Shown here piece by piece: positions 26,510-36,279 of a stretch of DNA of 64,000 nt; position 1 is the stretch's first letter, and the number at the start of each line of letters is the position of its first letter. The notes beneath the pieces were generated by a model, which worked only from the letters and a program-made list of their open reading frames with translations, searched no databases and was not told where the DNA came from. Both the position numbers and the translations under genes were made by a program. Source of the stretch: JAMXLO01 sp037201625. GTDB taxonomy: Bacteria; Pseudomonadota; Alphaproteobacteria; Acetobacterales; Acetobacteraceae. The stretch is from NCBI GenBank assembly GCA_037201625.1, contig JBBCGR010000003.1:310001-374000 (forward strand), read 5' to 3'.

Positions 26510-28534
26510 ATGAGCGACGCACCACCACCCGATTCCACGCCGCGCGGCGCGCCCGCCCACCGCCGTGGCGCCGCATCCGCCGATGCCGTGCCGCGCATGG
26601 AGACGGTGCGCATCACGCAGCCCGACCTGCTGCGCCGCGGCGCGCTGGAGAAGACCCGCAACCGGCTCGTCTATACCTCTTTCGGCTTCGGCCTGCTGTT
26701 CCTCGCCGTGATCGGCAAGCTGGCGGATGCGACCATCCTCCAGCCGCTCACGCCGCGCCGGCCCGAGAAGCAGATCGAGGCGCTGTTCACCAACCCGAAG
26801 GCGACCGAGGTCACCGCGCTGTCGCAGCGCGCGATGATCACCGACCGCAATGGCCAGATCCTCGCGGTCTCGCTGCCCACCGTCGCGGTGTTCGCCGACC
26901 CGCGCCAGATCATCGATCCGGCCGAGGCGGCTCACCGGCTGAAGCAGGTGCTGCCGCGGCTCGATGAGGCGACGGCGCGCGCGCGGCTGTCGGACACGAC
27001 GCGCCAGTTCGTCTATCTCGAGCGGCAGATCGCGCCGCGTGAGCAACTTGCCATCAATTCGCTCGGAATTCCGGGGATCGATTTCCGCCAGAGCGAGCAG
27101 AGGCACTACCCGATGGGCCGCACGGCCGCACAGGTGCTGGGCGGCACGGATGTCGACGAACACGGCGTCGCCGGTGTGGAGAAATACTTCGACCAGCGCC
27201 TGTTCGCCGACAGTTCGCCGCTGCGCCTGTCGATCGATGTGCGGGTGCAGGCGGTGGTGCGCGACGAACTCTCCAAGGCGGTGGAGTTCTTCCAGGCGAT
27301 CGGCGGTTGCGGCATCGTGATGGACGTGCAGACGGGCGAGGTGCTGGCGATGGTCAGCCTGCCCGACTACGACGCCGCCGATTTCCGGCTGGCGAAGGAG
27401 GACGAGCGCTTCAACCGCGCGGTCACCGGCATGTATGAGCCGGGCAGCACGTTCAAGCTCCAGACGGCATCGATGGCGCTGGATTCCGGCATCGTCCACA
27501 TCTGGGACCAGTTCGACGCGGCGCACCCGATCAAGATCGGCCGCTTCACCATTACCGACTTCGAAGGCAAGCATCGCGTTCTCTATTTGCCGGAGGTGCT
27601 GGCCTATTCGTCCAACCTGGGGGCGGCGCATATCGCCGATACGGTGGGTGGCGAGCGCCAGCGCGCCTGGCTGAAGTCGATGGGGATGTTCAACCGCATC
27701 GGCATCGAACTGCCCGAGGCCGGCCTGCCGATCGTGCAGTCCGCCGCGGCGTGGAAGCAGGTGGTCACGATGACCGTGGCGTTCGGTCACGGCATCTCGG
27801 TCTCGCCGATGCATGTCGTGCGCGGCACCGCCGCGGTCGCCACCGGCGTGCTGGTGCGTCCGACACTGCTCTCGCAGGCGTCCGGTGAGCGGCCCGCCGG
27901 GGTCCCGGTGATGCAGCAATCCACGTCGGAGACGATGCGCAAGCTGATGCGGCTGATCGTGACGGACGGGTTCGGCAAGCAGGCGGAGGTGGCCGGCTAC
28001 TACCCGGGCGGCAAGACCGGCACCGCCGAGAAGGTCGGCAAGCACGGCTACAAGCGCGGCTTCAAGGAGAACTTCAACGTCGCAGCCTTCACCAGCGTGT
28101 TTCCGATGAATGCGCCGCGCTACGCGGTCTACATGATGGTGGACGAACCGCACGGCAACAAAAGCACCTACGGGTATTCGACGGCCGGCTGGGTGGCCGC
28201 GCCGGCGGCGGGCCGGGTGATCGCGCGCATCGGCCCGATGCTCGGGATGCTGCCCGACATTCAGGGCGCGCCGGCGATCAACCAGGCGCTGTACATCCCG
28301 TTGCAGCCGGGCCGGCCCGCCGTGATGCCGCGCGGCCCGGTGACGGCCGCCGGGCCGGAGAAGGCCGGCACCTTGCCGCCGCGGCCGGCCCTGACGATGC
28401 CGGTGACACCGCTCGCGCCGGTGCGGCCGATGGCACGCGATCCGCGCCATGAAGCCGCTGTGCCGGGAGCGGGGGTGGTCGGTGCCGCCGTACTGCCCGC
28501 GACCGCGGCGCCCGCTCCGATTGCGGCTCGCTGA
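26510..28534 (+). CDS. ftsI: Peptidoglycan D,D-transpeptidase FtsI (PBP3)
   Basis: A 674-residue class B penicillin-binding protein. A transmembrane helix lies near 54-75, the PBP dimer domain follows (about 100-210), and the transpeptidase domain shows SxxK at Ser313-Thr-Phe-Lys316 in EPGSTFKLQ, SxN at 367-369 (YSSNLG) and KTG at 502-504 (GGKTGTAEK). It cross-links septal peptidoglycan together with FtsW. Unusual are the Pro-rich N-terminal 30 residues and the C-terminal 80-100 residues, which are Pro/Ala-rich and beyond the usual FtsI end. The real murE start may overlap its last codons. Confidence 0.96.
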   Translation: MSDAPPPDSTPRGAPAHRRGAASADAVPRMETVRITQPDLLRRGALEKTRNRLVYTSFGFGLLFLAVIGKLADATILQPLTPRRPEKQIEALFTNPKATEVTALSQRAMITDRNGQILAVSLPTVAVFADPRQIIDPAEAAHRLKQVLPRLDEATARARLSDTTRQFVYLERQIAPREQLAINSLGIPGIDFRQSEQRHYPMGRTAAQVLGGTDVDEHGVAGVEKYFDQRLFADSSPLRLSIDVRVQAVVRDELSKAVEFFQAIGGCGIVMDVQTGEVLAMVSLPDYDAADFRLAKEDERFNRAVTGMYEPGSTFKLQTASMALDSGIVHIWDQFDAAHPIKIGRFTITDFEGKHRVLYLPEVLAYSSNLGAAHIADTVGGERQRAWLKSMGMFNRIGIELPEAGLPIVQSAAAWKQVVTMTVAFGHGISVSPMHVVRGTAAVATGVLVRPTLLSQASGERPAGVPVMQQSTSETMRKLMRLIVTDGFGKQAEVAGYYPGGKTGTAEKVGKHGYKRGFKENFNVAAFTSVFPMNAPRYAVYMMVDEPHGNKSTYGYSTAGWVAAPAAGRVIARIGPMLGMLPDIQGAPAINQALYIPLQPGRPAVMPRGPVTAAGPEKAGTLPPRPALTMPVTPLAPVRPMARDPRHEAAVPGAGVVGAAVLPATAAPAPIAAR

Positions 28535-28538
28535 CCTC

Positions 28539-29996
28539 ATGCGCCAGGCACCCGCCCTGGCTGACCGTGCCGCCGCCGCCTGGCGGAATGCCGGGGGAAT
28601 CGACATCGCCGGGGTGACCGCCGACAGCCGCCGCGTCGCGCCCGGCTTCCTGTTCGCCGCGCTGCCCGGCAGCCATGCCGATGGCCGCGCGTTCATCGCC
28701 GATGCGGTCTCGCGCGGCGCCGTCGCGGTGCTGGCGCCGCCCGGCACCGCCTGGCCGCCAGGTGTCCCGCCACGTCCGCTGCTGGAGGATCCGGAGCCGC
28801 GCCGCCGGCTTGCGCAGCTTGCCGCCGCGCTGGCCGGCGCGCAGCCGCGCGTCGTGGTCGCGGTCACCGGCACCAACGGCAAGACCAGCACGGTCGAGTT
28901 CCTGCGCCAGCTTTGGCTCGCCGGCGGCAAGCCCGCCGCCAGCCTGGGCACCCTCGGCCTGACCGCCGATGGCTTCGAACCCGGTCCCGGCCTGACGACG
29001 CCCGATCCGGTGAGCCTGGCCGACACATTGGCCCGGCTCGCGCGCGGCGGCGTGCAGCACGCGGCCATCGAGGCTTCGTCGCACGGGCTCGACCAGTTCC
29101 GCCTCGATGGCGTGCGGCTGGCGGCGGGCGCCTTCACCAACCTGACGCGCGACCACCTCGACTACCACGGCTCGGAAGACGCCTACCGCACCGCCAAGCT
29201 CCGCCTGTTCGAGGACCTGCTGCCGACCGGGGCGCCGGCCGTGGCGCACAGCGAGATGGATCCGCCGACCCTCGCCGCGCTGGAGGAGATCGCCCGGCGC
29301 CGGCGCCTCGACCTGCTGACGGTCGGCGAGACAGGCTCCGCCCTCCGCCTGCTGGCCGTCGTGCCGCGGCCGGACGGCCAGATGCTGCGGCTCGCCATGG
29401 GCGGCGTGGTGCGGGAGATCCTGCTGCCGCTGTCCGGCCGGTTCCAGGCGGACAACGCGCTGGTCGCAGCGGCGCTCGCCGCCGCCCTCGGCGAACGCGA
29501 CGTGCTCGACCGCCTCGCGGGCCTGCGCGGCGTGCGCGGCCGGCTGGAACTGGCGGCGGTGCTGCCCAATGGTGCTGCGGTCTACGTGGATTACGCGCAT
29601 ACCCCCGACGCGCTCGAGCGCCTGCTGACCGCGCTGCGGCCCCACACCTCCGGCCGGCTGCATGTCGTGTTCGGCGCGGGCGGCGACCGCGACCGCGGCA
29701 AGCGTCCGCTGATGGGCGCCGCCGCTTCCCGCCACGCCGATGTCGCCATCGTCACCGACGACAATCCGCGCAGCGAGGATCCGGCCGCGATCCGTGCCGC
29801 AGTTCTCGCCGCCTGCCCCGGCGGGCGCGAGGTCGGCGACCGTGCACGCGCCATCGCCGATGCAATGGCCGGCCTGGCACCGGGCGACGTGCTGGCGGTG
29901 GCGGGCAAGGGCCATGAACAGGGCCAGACGATCGGCGACACCGTGATCCCGTTCGACGACGTGGCTGTCGTCCGGCGGCTGGCAGGTGCGGCATGA
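28539..29996 (+). CDS. murE: UDP-N-acetylmuramoyl-tripeptide synthetase (meso-diaminopimelate-adding)
   Basis: A 485-residue Mur ligase. ATP site GTNGKTS (111-117), the FTNLTRDHLDYHG block, the DYAHTPDALE block, and DNPR at 408-411 followed by SEDP; DNPR is the meso-diaminopimelate-selecting motif. The start is uncertain: ATG at 28539 is used, but TTG at 28521, inside the end of ftsI, would give the N-terminus LRLADLMRQ, which fits MurE family starts better. It adds the third residue of the stem peptide in the cytoplasm. The stop codon overlaps the murF ATG by four bases. Confidence 0.95.
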   Translation: MRQAPALADRAAAAWRNAGGIDIAGVTADSRRVAPGFLFAALPGSHADGRAFIADAVSRGAVAVLAPPGTAWPPGVPPRPLLEDPEPRRRLAQLAAALAGAQPRVVVAVTGTNGKTSTVEFLRQLWLAGGKPAASLGTLGLTADGFEPGPGLTTPDPVSLADTLARLARGGVQHAAIEASSHGLDQFRLDGVRLAAGAFTNLTRDHLDYHGSEDAYRTAKLRLFEDLLPTGAPAVAHSEMDPPTLAALEEIARRRRLDLLTVGETGSALRLLAVVPRPDGQMLRLAMGGVVREILLPLSGRFQADNALVAAALAAALGERDVLDRLAGLRGVRGRLELAAVLPNGAAVYVDYAHTPDALERLLTALRPHTSGRLHVVFGAGGDRDRGKRPLMGAAASRHADVAIVTDDNPRSEDPAAIRAAVLAACPGGREVGDRARAIADAMAGLAPGDVLAVAGKGHEQGQTIGDTVIPFDDVAVVRRLAGAA

Positions 29997-31366
29997 CGGC
30001 GCTGTGGACCGCGCGCGACCTGCTCGAGGCGACCGGCGGCACGATGGACGCCCTGTTCGCCGCGACCGGCGTCTCGATCGACACGCGCACCCTGCAGCAC
30101 GGCGACCTGTTCGTGGCGCTGGAGGGCGATTCGGGCGACGGCCATGGCTTCATCGGCGACGCGCTGGCCAACGGTGCAGCCGGGGCGATGGTGCATCGCG
30201 GAAGCGGCGATGGCGGCCGCCTGCTGCTGGTCGACGACACGCTGGCGGGCCTGCACCGGCTTGGCGGCTACGCACGCGAGCGCTTCACCGGCCGCCTGGC
30301 AGCGGTCACCGGCAGCGTCGGCAAGACCACGACGAAGGAGATGCTGCGGACCATCCTGTCGGCCTTCGGCCGCACGCATGCCGCCGTCGCATCCTACAAC
30401 AACCATTGGGGTCTGCCGCTGACGCTGGCGCGGATGCCGCTCGACGCCGAGTACTGCGTCGCCGAGATCGGCATGAACCATGCCGGCGAGATCGCACCGC
30501 TGGCGCGCCTCGCCCGGCCGCACGTCGCCGTCATCACCTCGATCGAGAAGGCGCATGTCGGCCATCTCGGCTCGATCGAGGCGATCGCCGATGAGAAGGC
30601 CGCGATCCTGCGGGCGCTCGAGCCTGGCGGCATCGCGGTGCTGCCGGCCGATACGCCGCTGCTGCCGCGCCTGCTCGCAGCCGCGGGTGGCGCGCGCGTG
30701 GTGACGTTCGGCGCGGCGCCGTGTGCCGATGTGCAACTTGTCGACCTGCGCAGCGACGCCGATGGCAGCGACGTGTCGGCTGAGATCGAGGGCGAACGTG
30801 TCACATTCCGCCTCAACGCGCCGGGCCGCCACATGGCGATGAACGCCCTCGCGGCGCTCGCCGCCGCCCGACACCTGGGCAACCTGCTGCCGAGCCAGAT
30901 CGTGCGCGCCGTCGCCGGCTTCGCGCCGGTGGCCGGGCGCGGGGCGCGGCGGCGTATCGGCGTGCAAGGCGGCCATGCGATGCTGCTGGACGAAAGCTAC
31001 AACGGCAATCCGGCCTCGATGCGCGCGGCACTGGCCGTGCTGCATCTGCAACCCGCGCAACGCCGCATCGCCGTGCTGGGCGACATGCTGGAACTCGGCG
31101 AGGCCGGTCCTGCCGAGCATCGCGCGCTGGCAGCCGATGTCGCGGCGGCGGCGGATCGCGTGTTTGCCTGCGGCCCGCTGATGCGCGCGATGTACCACGA
31201 ACTGCCGCCGGCGATCCGCGCCGCGCATGTGCCCGATTCGGCCACGCTGGCGCCGCTCGTCGCCGCGGCCGTCGCGCCGGACGACGCCATCCTGGTCAAG
31301 GGCAGTCTCGGCAGCCGGATGAAGCTGGTGGTTGACGCGCTCCAGCCGCGTGCGGAGGCAGCATGA
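29993..31366 (+). CDS. murF: UDP-N-acetylmuramoyl-tripeptide--D-alanyl-D-alanine ligase
   Basis: A 457-residue Mur ligase with ATP loop GSVGKTTTKEM (107-117), YNNHWGLPLTLARMP and EIGMNHAGEI blocks that are specific to MurF, and the C-terminal LLDESYNGNPASM and DMLELG motifs. It adds D-Ala-D-Ala to complete the cytoplasmic UDP-MurNAc-pentapeptide. Coupled by ATGA overlaps to murE before it and mraY after it. Length is normal. Confidence 0.97.
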   Translation: MTALWTARDLLEATGGTMDALFAATGVSIDTRTLQHGDLFVALEGDSGDGHGFIGDALANGAAGAMVHRGSGDGGRLLLVDDTLAGLHRLGGYARERFTGRLAAVTGSVGKTTTKEMLRTILSAFGRTHAAVASYNNHWGLPLTLARMPLDAEYCVAEIGMNHAGEIAPLARLARPHVAVITSIEKAHVGHLGSIEAIADEKAAILRALEPGGIAVLPADTPLLPRLLAAAGGARVVTFGAAPCADVQLVDLRSDADGSDVSAEIEGERVTFRLNAPGRHMAMNALAALAAARHLGNLLPSQIVRAVAGFAPVAGRGARRRIGVQGGHAMLLDESYNGNPASMRAALAVLHLQPAQRRIAVLGDMLELGEAGPAEHRALAADVAAAADRVFACGPLMRAMYHELPPAIRAAHVPDSATLAPLVAAAVAPDDAILVKGSLGSRMKLVVDALQPRAEAA

Positions 31367-32454
31367 TGCTGTATGACCTCGCGCGTCCGCTGGCCAACCA
31401 GTTCATCCTGTTCAACCTGCTGCGCTACATCACGTTCCGCTCGGGAGCGGCGTGCCTGACCGCGCTGGCCGTCTGCTTCATCCTCGGGCCCCCGCTGATC
31501 CGCTGGCTGAAATCGATGCAGCGCCAGGGCCAGCCGATCCGCGCCGATGGTCCGGAACGGCATCTGGTGGAGAAGAAGGGCACGCCGACGATGGGTGGCG
31601 TGCTGATCCTGTCGTCGCTGTCGATCTCGACGCTGCTGTGGGTCGACCTGCGCAATTCCTACGTGTGGGCGGTGCTGTTCGTCACGCTGGGCTATGGCGT
31701 GCTGGGCTTCGCCGACGATTATTTCAAGCTGGCGCGGCGCAACCACAAGGGCGTCTCCGCCCGGGTGAAGCTGATCGCGCAGGCGGCGATCGGCCTCGTG
31801 GCGGCGGTGTGGATCATGTCGGCGACGCGCGACCCGCTCGGCACGTCGCTCGCCCTGCCGGTCTTCAAGGACGTGCTGATCCCGCTCGGCCTGCTGTTCC
31901 CGGTGTTCGGCATGCTGGTGATGCTGGGCGCGTCGAACGCGGTGAACCTGACCGACGGCCTGGACGGGCTGGCGATCGTGCCCACCATCATCTGTGCCGG
32001 CGTCTTCGCGCTGATCGCCTACCTGGTCGGCAACCGCATCTTCGCGGACTACCTACAACTCAATCCGGTGCCCGGCGTCGGCGAGCTTACCGTGTTCTGT
32101 TCCGCGCTGATCGGCGCCGGACTGGGCTTCCTGTGGTTCAACGCGCCGCCCGCCGCGGTGTTCATGGGCGACACCGGATCGCTCGCACTCGGCGGCGCGC
32201 TCGGCGCGGTGGCGGTCGCCACCAAGCACGAGATCGTCCTGCTGATCGTCGGCGGCCTGTTCGTGGTGGAGACGGTCTCGGTCATCATCCAGGTGTTCTG
32301 GTTCAAGCGCACCGGCACGCGCGTCTTCCTGATGGCGCCGCTGCACCACCATTTCGAGAAGAAGGGCTGGGCCGAGCCGACCATCGTGATTCGTTTCTGG
32401 ATCATCTCGATGGTGCTCGCGCTGGTCGGCCTCGCCACGTTGAAGATCCGATGA
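31363..32454 (+). CDS. mraY: Phospho-N-acetylmuramoyl-pentapeptide transferase
   Basis: A 363-residue polytopic membrane enzyme that makes lipid I. Family motifs: KKGTPTMGGVLI, GFADDYFKL (catalytic aspartates), NLTDGLDGLAI, FMGDTGSLALGG and APLHHHFEKKGW. About ten transmembrane helices are expected. Its start overlaps the murF stop. It is followed by 103 non-coding bases and then ftsW, whereas in most relatives murD stands here. Confidence 0.97.
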   Translation: MMLYDLARPLANQFILFNLLRYITFRSGAACLTALAVCFILGPPLIRWLKSMQRQGQPIRADGPERHLVEKKGTPTMGGVLILSSLSISTLLWVDLRNSYVWAVLFVTLGYGVLGFADDYFKLARRNHKGVSARVKLIAQAAIGLVAAVWIMSATRDPLGTSLALPVFKDVLIPLGLLFPVFGMLVMLGASNAVNLTDGLDGLAIVPTIICAGVFALIAYLVGNRIFADYLQLNPVPGVGELTVFCSALIGAGLGFLWFNAPPAAVFMGDTGSLALGGALGAVAVATKHEIVLLIVGGLFVVETVSVIIQVFWFKRTGTRVFLMAPLHHHFEKKGWAEPTIVIRFWIISMVLALVGLATLKIR

Positions 32455-32557
32455 TGCGTTCTCCGTCATCACGACGTCTGTCTTTGGCACGACCCGCGTC
32501 ATTGTCACGAATCGCGCCCTTCCGCTTCCATGCGTCCTTGCTGGCGGAGCCGGTCTG

Positions 32558-33685
32558 ATGCCCACACTCTCCCGCGCCGACAATTCCGTGCTGGGCCGCT
32601 GGTGGTGGACGGTGGACCGCTGGACGCTCGGCGCCGTCGGCATGCTGATCGGCTTCGGCTACGTCATGATGCTGGCGGCGAGCCCGGCGGTCGCCGAACG
32701 CATCGGTTCCTCGCGCGACCTGTTCATCCTCAAGCAGGTGTTCTTCCTGGCCGCGGCGGGCTCGATCGTGGTCATGGTCTCGCTGCTGTCGCCGCGCAGC
32801 GTCCGCCGCCTGGCCATCGTCGGCTGCATCGTCGCCCTGGTACTGACCGCCGCCACCATGGTGGTCGGCGCCGAGATCAAGGGCGCGCGGCGCTGGATCT
32901 CGCTGCCGGGCATTTCGATCCAGCCATCCGAGTTCCTCAAGCCGTGCTTCACCATCGTCGCGGCCTGGCTGATCAGCGAGGCACGGCGCACGCCGCGGTT
33001 TCCCGGGCGCAGCGCCGCGATCGGCATCTTCCTGGTGATCGCGCTGCTGCTGAAGTCGCAGCCGGATGTCGGGATGCTCGGCGTGATCACCGCGGTGTTC
33101 TTCGCCCAACTCTACGTGGCCGGCCTCAACGTGGTCGTGGCGGCGATGGGCGTGGCGGGCTTCGGCGTCGCCGGTGTGGGCGCCTACATGTTCTTTCCGC
33201 ACGTGCAGAAGCGAGTCGATGCCTTCCTCAATCCCGGTAGCGGCCTGGCCGGCGACTACCAGCCGCGCACCGCGCTCGAGGCGTTCGGCAATGGCGGGCT
33301 GCTCGGGCGCGGTCCGGGCGAGGGGCGCGTGAAGGACGTGCTGCCCGACGCGCATGCCGACTTCGTCTTCGCCGTCGCCGGCGAGGAGTTCGGCATGATC
33401 CTGTGCCTGATCATCATCGCCGTGTTCGCCTTCATCGTGCTGCGCGGCCTGCTGCGGCTGCTGAAGGAGCAGGACATGTTCATCCTGCTGTCGTGCGCCG
33501 GCCTGGTCACCGGCTTCGGCCTGCAGGCGTTCATCAACATGGCATCGTCGCTGCAACTCATCCCGACCAAGGGCATGACGCTGCCGCTGATTTCCTATGG
33601 CGGCTCATCGGCGCTCGCGGTGGCCCTGGGGATGGGCATGCTGCTGGCCCTGACGCGCCGCCGCCACCATGGCGACGTGCCATGA
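32558..33685 (+). CDS. ftsW: Lipid II polymerase / division protein FtsW
   Basis: A 375-residue SEDS-family membrane glycosyltransferase that polymerises lipid II at the septum with FtsI. Visible landmarks are GARRWISLPGISIQPSEF, QPDVGM, the NPGSGLAGDYQPRTALEAF loop, AHADFVFAVAGEEFG and the end SYGGSSALAVALGMGMLLAL. Ten helices are expected. Start ATG at 32558 follows a weak site. The TGA overlaps the murG ATG. Confidence 0.96.
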   Translation: MPTLSRADNSVLGRWWWTVDRWTLGAVGMLIGFGYVMMLAASPAVAERIGSSRDLFILKQVFFLAAAGSIVVMVSLLSPRSVRRLAIVGCIVALVLTAATMVVGAEIKGARRWISLPGISIQPSEFLKPCFTIVAAWLISEARRTPRFPGRSAAIGIFLVIALLLKSQPDVGMLGVITAVFFAQLYVAGLNVVVAAMGVAGFGVAGVGAYMFFPHVQKRVDAFLNPGSGLAGDYQPRTALEAFGNGGLLGRGPGEGRVKDVLPDAHADFVFAVAGEEFGMILCLIIIAVFAFIVLRGLLRLLKEQDMFILLSCAGLVTGFGLQAFINMASSLQLIPTKGMTLPLISYGGSSALAVALGMGMLLALTRRRHHGDVP

Positions 33686-34794
33686 GGGGACCTCCGGCAC
33701 TGCCTATCGTGATTGCAGCCGGCGGAACGGGCGGTCATTTCTTTCCCGCCGAGGCGCTGGCCGGCGAATTGCTGGCGCGGGGCCGGCGCGTCGCGTTGCT
33801 GACGGATGCGCGCTCCGCCGGCCTGCAGAGCGCGGTGTTCGCCGGCCTGGAGCGCTTCGTGATCAGTGGCGCCGGGATCGCCGGCCATGGCGCATTCCGC
33901 GCCGGCAAGGCGGCCGTGGCGCTGGCCGGCGGGGCCTTGCAGGCGCGCCGCATCCTGACACGGCTGCATGCCGCCGCGGTGGTGGGTTTCGGCGGCTATC
34001 CCTCGGTCGCACCGGTGATCGCGACGCGGATGATGCGGCATCGGCCGGCCGTGGTGCTGCATGAGCAGAACGCGGTGCTCGGCCGAGCCAACCGGTTCCT
34101 GGCACCGCATGCCGACCGTCTCGCACTGAGTTTCGCCGCCACCGGGCGGGTGCCGGACATCGCGACCGTGGTGACCGGCAATCCGGTGCGCCCCGCCATC
34201 ATGGCGCTCGCCGCGCAGCCCTATGTGCCGCCTGGCGATGCGATCCGCCTGCTGGTGCTCGGTGGCTCGCTCGGCGCGCGGGTGTTCAGCGATGTCGTGC
34301 CCAGCGCGCTGGCGTCGCTGCCCGATGCGCTGCTGGCGCGGCTCAAGGTGACACAGCAGTGCCGGCCGGAGGATCTGGGGCGCGTCCGTGCCGCCTACGA
34401 CCTCGCCGGCATCGACGCCGAACTGGCGAGCTTCTTTCCTGACGTCGCCGACCGCCTGGCCGTGGCGCATCTGGTGATCGCCCGCGCAGGCGCCTCGACC
34501 GTCGCGGAACTGGCGGTGGCGGGGCGGCCGGCGATCCTGGTGCCGCTGCCGAGCGCGATCGACGACCATCAGACGGCCAACGCGCGTGCACTGGTGGAGG
34601 CGCGGGGCGCGTCGATGATCGCCCAGCAGGACCTCACGCCCGATTCGCTGTGCCAGAGCCTCGCCGCGCTGCTGGCGGAGCCCGACCTGCTGAGCCATGC
34701 CGCGGCGGCGGCGCGCAGGCTCGGCCACCCCGATGCGGCCGCGCGCCTCGCCGACGTGGTCGAGGACCTGGTGCGGCAGGAGGCGCGGCCATGA
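33682..34794 (+). CDS. murG: UDP-GlcNAc:lipid I N-acetylglucosaminyltransferase
   Basis: A 370-residue GT28 enzyme. The N-terminal glycine loop AAGGTGGHFFPAEALA (12-27), VVGFGGYPSVAPV, HEQNAVLGRANR, the second-domain LLVLGGSLGARVFS, and the donor-site segment ARAGASTVAELAVAGRPAILVPLP are all present. It converts lipid I to lipid II at the inner face of the membrane. Start fixed by ATGA overlap with ftsW; its own TGA overlaps murC. Confidence 0.97.
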   Translation: MRGPPALPIVIAAGGTGGHFFPAEALAGELLARGRRVALLTDARSAGLQSAVFAGLERFVISGAGIAGHGAFRAGKAAVALAGGALQARRILTRLHAAAVVGFGGYPSVAPVIATRMMRHRPAVVLHEQNAVLGRANRFLAPHADRLALSFAATGRVPDIATVVTGNPVRPAIMALAAQPYVPPGDAIRLLVLGGSLGARVFSDVVPSALASLPDALLARLKVTQQCRPEDLGRVRAAYDLAGIDAELASFFPDVADRLAVAHLVIARAGASTVAELAVAGRPAILVPLPSAIDDHQTANARALVEARGASMIAQQDLTPDSLCQSLAALLAEPDLLSHAAAAARRLGHPDAAARLADVVEDLVRQEARP

Positions 34795-36224
34795 GGGCGC
34801 TGCCGCTATCGATCGGCACCATCCACTTCGTCGGCATCGGTGGCATCGGCATGTCCGGTATCGCCGAGGTGCTGCACAATCTGGGCTATCGCGTGCAGGG
34901 GAGCGACATTGCCGATTCGGCCAATGTCCGCCGCCTGCGCGAAGCGGGCATTGCGGTCTCGATCGGCCACGAGGCCGGCAACCTCGGCGATGCCCAGGTC
35001 GTCGTTGTGTCGTCCGCTGTGAAGCCGGACAATCCCGAGGTGGCGCAGGCGCGCGCCAAGCTGATCCCCGTGGTCCGCCGCGCCGAGATGCTGGCGGAAC
35101 TGATGCGGCTGAAATGGTCGGTCGCGATCGGCGGCACGCACGGCAAGACCACGACCACCAGCCTGATCGCCGCGGTGCTGGAAGGCGCGCGGCTCGATCC
35201 CACCGTCATCAACGGCGGCATCATCAACGCCTATGGCACCAACACGCGTCTCGGTGCCGGCGACTGGATGGTGGTGGAAGCCGATGAGAGCGACGGCAGC
35301 TTCCTGCGCCTGCCCGCGGTCATCGCCGTCGTCACCAACATGGATCCCGAGCATCTCGATCACTGGGGCTCGCCCGAGGCGATGATCGCCGGTTACGACC
35401 AGTTCGTCGGCAACGTGCCGTTCTACGGGTTCGCGGTGCTGTGCATCGACCACCCGGCGGTGCAGCAGATGATCCCGCGCCTGTCGGACCGGCGGATCAT
35501 CACCTATGGGTTCTCGCCGCAGGCCGATGTGCGCGCGGATCGCGTGGTCCCGGACAAGCTCGGCTCCACCTTCGACGTCGCCGTCACCGACCGCATCAAC
35601 AACCGCACCCGCAAGCTGGGCCCGTACCGGCTGCCGATGCTGGGCGCGCACAACGTGCAGAACGCGCTGGCGGCGGTCGCGGTCGGCGTCGAGATGGAGA
35701 TCGACGACGATACGCTGCGCAGTGCCTTCGCGGGCTTTCGGGGCGTGAAGCGGCGCTTCACCAAGACCGGCGAGGCAGGCGGCATCACGGTGATCGACGA
35801 TTACGGCCACCATCCGGTGGAGATCGCGGCGGTGCTGAAGGCGGCGCGCCAGGCCGGCGCGCGCGACGTGATCGCGGTGGTGCAGCCGCACCGCTTCAGC
35901 CGGCTGCATTCGCTGTTCAACGAGTTCTGCACCTGCATGAACGACGCCGGCACTGTGATCGTGGCCGATGTCTACCCGGCCGGCGAGGCGCCGATCCCGG
36001 GCGTCACGCGCGATGCGCTGGTCGATGGGCTGCGCGCGCGCGGCCATCGCAGCGTGGTGCCGCTGCCGTCGCCGGCGCGGCTGGCGGAGATGGTGTTCGC
36101 CATGGCGAAGCCGGGCGATTTCATCGTGTGCCTGGGCGCGGGGAACATCACCCAATGGGCCGCGGCCCTACCGGGCGAACTGGCGGCCCTGCAAGGGCGC
36201 CGCATGCCCGGGAGCGCGGCATGA
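34791..36224 (+). CDS. murC: UDP-N-acetylmuramate--L-alanine ligase
   Basis: A 477-residue Mur ligase adding the first L-Ala. N-terminal Rossmann motif VGIGGIGMSGIAEVL, ATP loop GTHGKTTTT (115-123), VVEADESDGSFL, and the C-terminal DDYGHHPVEI and QPHRFSR blocks are characteristic. The ATG overlaps the murG stop. Fifty-five bases separate it from murB, one of the few real gaps of the cluster. Confidence 0.97.
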   Translation: MRALPLSIGTIHFVGIGGIGMSGIAEVLHNLGYRVQGSDIADSANVRRLREAGIAVSIGHEAGNLGDAQVVVVSSAVKPDNPEVAQARAKLIPVVRRAEMLAELMRLKWSVAIGGTHGKTTTTSLIAAVLEGARLDPTVINGGIINAYGTNTRLGAGDWMVVEADESDGSFLRLPAVIAVVTNMDPEHLDHWGSPEAMIAGYDQFVGNVPFYGFAVLCIDHPAVQQMIPRLSDRRIITYGFSPQADVRADRVVPDKLGSTFDVAVTDRINNRTRKLGPYRLPMLGAHNVQNALAAVAVGVEMEIDDDTLRSAFAGFRGVKRRFTKTGEAGGITVIDDYGHHPVEIAAVLKAARQAGARDVIAVVQPHRFSRLHSLFNEFCTCMNDAGTVIVADVYPAGEAPIPGVTRDALVDGLRARGHRSVVPLPSPARLAEMVFAMAKPGDFIVCLGAGNITQWAAALPGELAALQGRRMPGSAA

Positions 36225-36279
36225 TGCGGATCGCTCCCTGGCTGCCGCGACGCGACACTTCCGCCTCGGGGACGTCGCC

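Noticed and set aside
24944..29140. A 1398-codon open frame on the minus strand opposite rsmH, ftsL, ftsI and murE
   Set aside because: It is antisense to four well-identified genes, has Arg/His/Gly-rich low-complexity sequence and no family motif; such frames are common in high-G+C DNA.
32455..32557. Possible remnant of murD in the mraY-ftsW gap
   Set aside because: All three frames were read; none resembles the N-terminal Rossmann motif or the C-terminal end of MurD.
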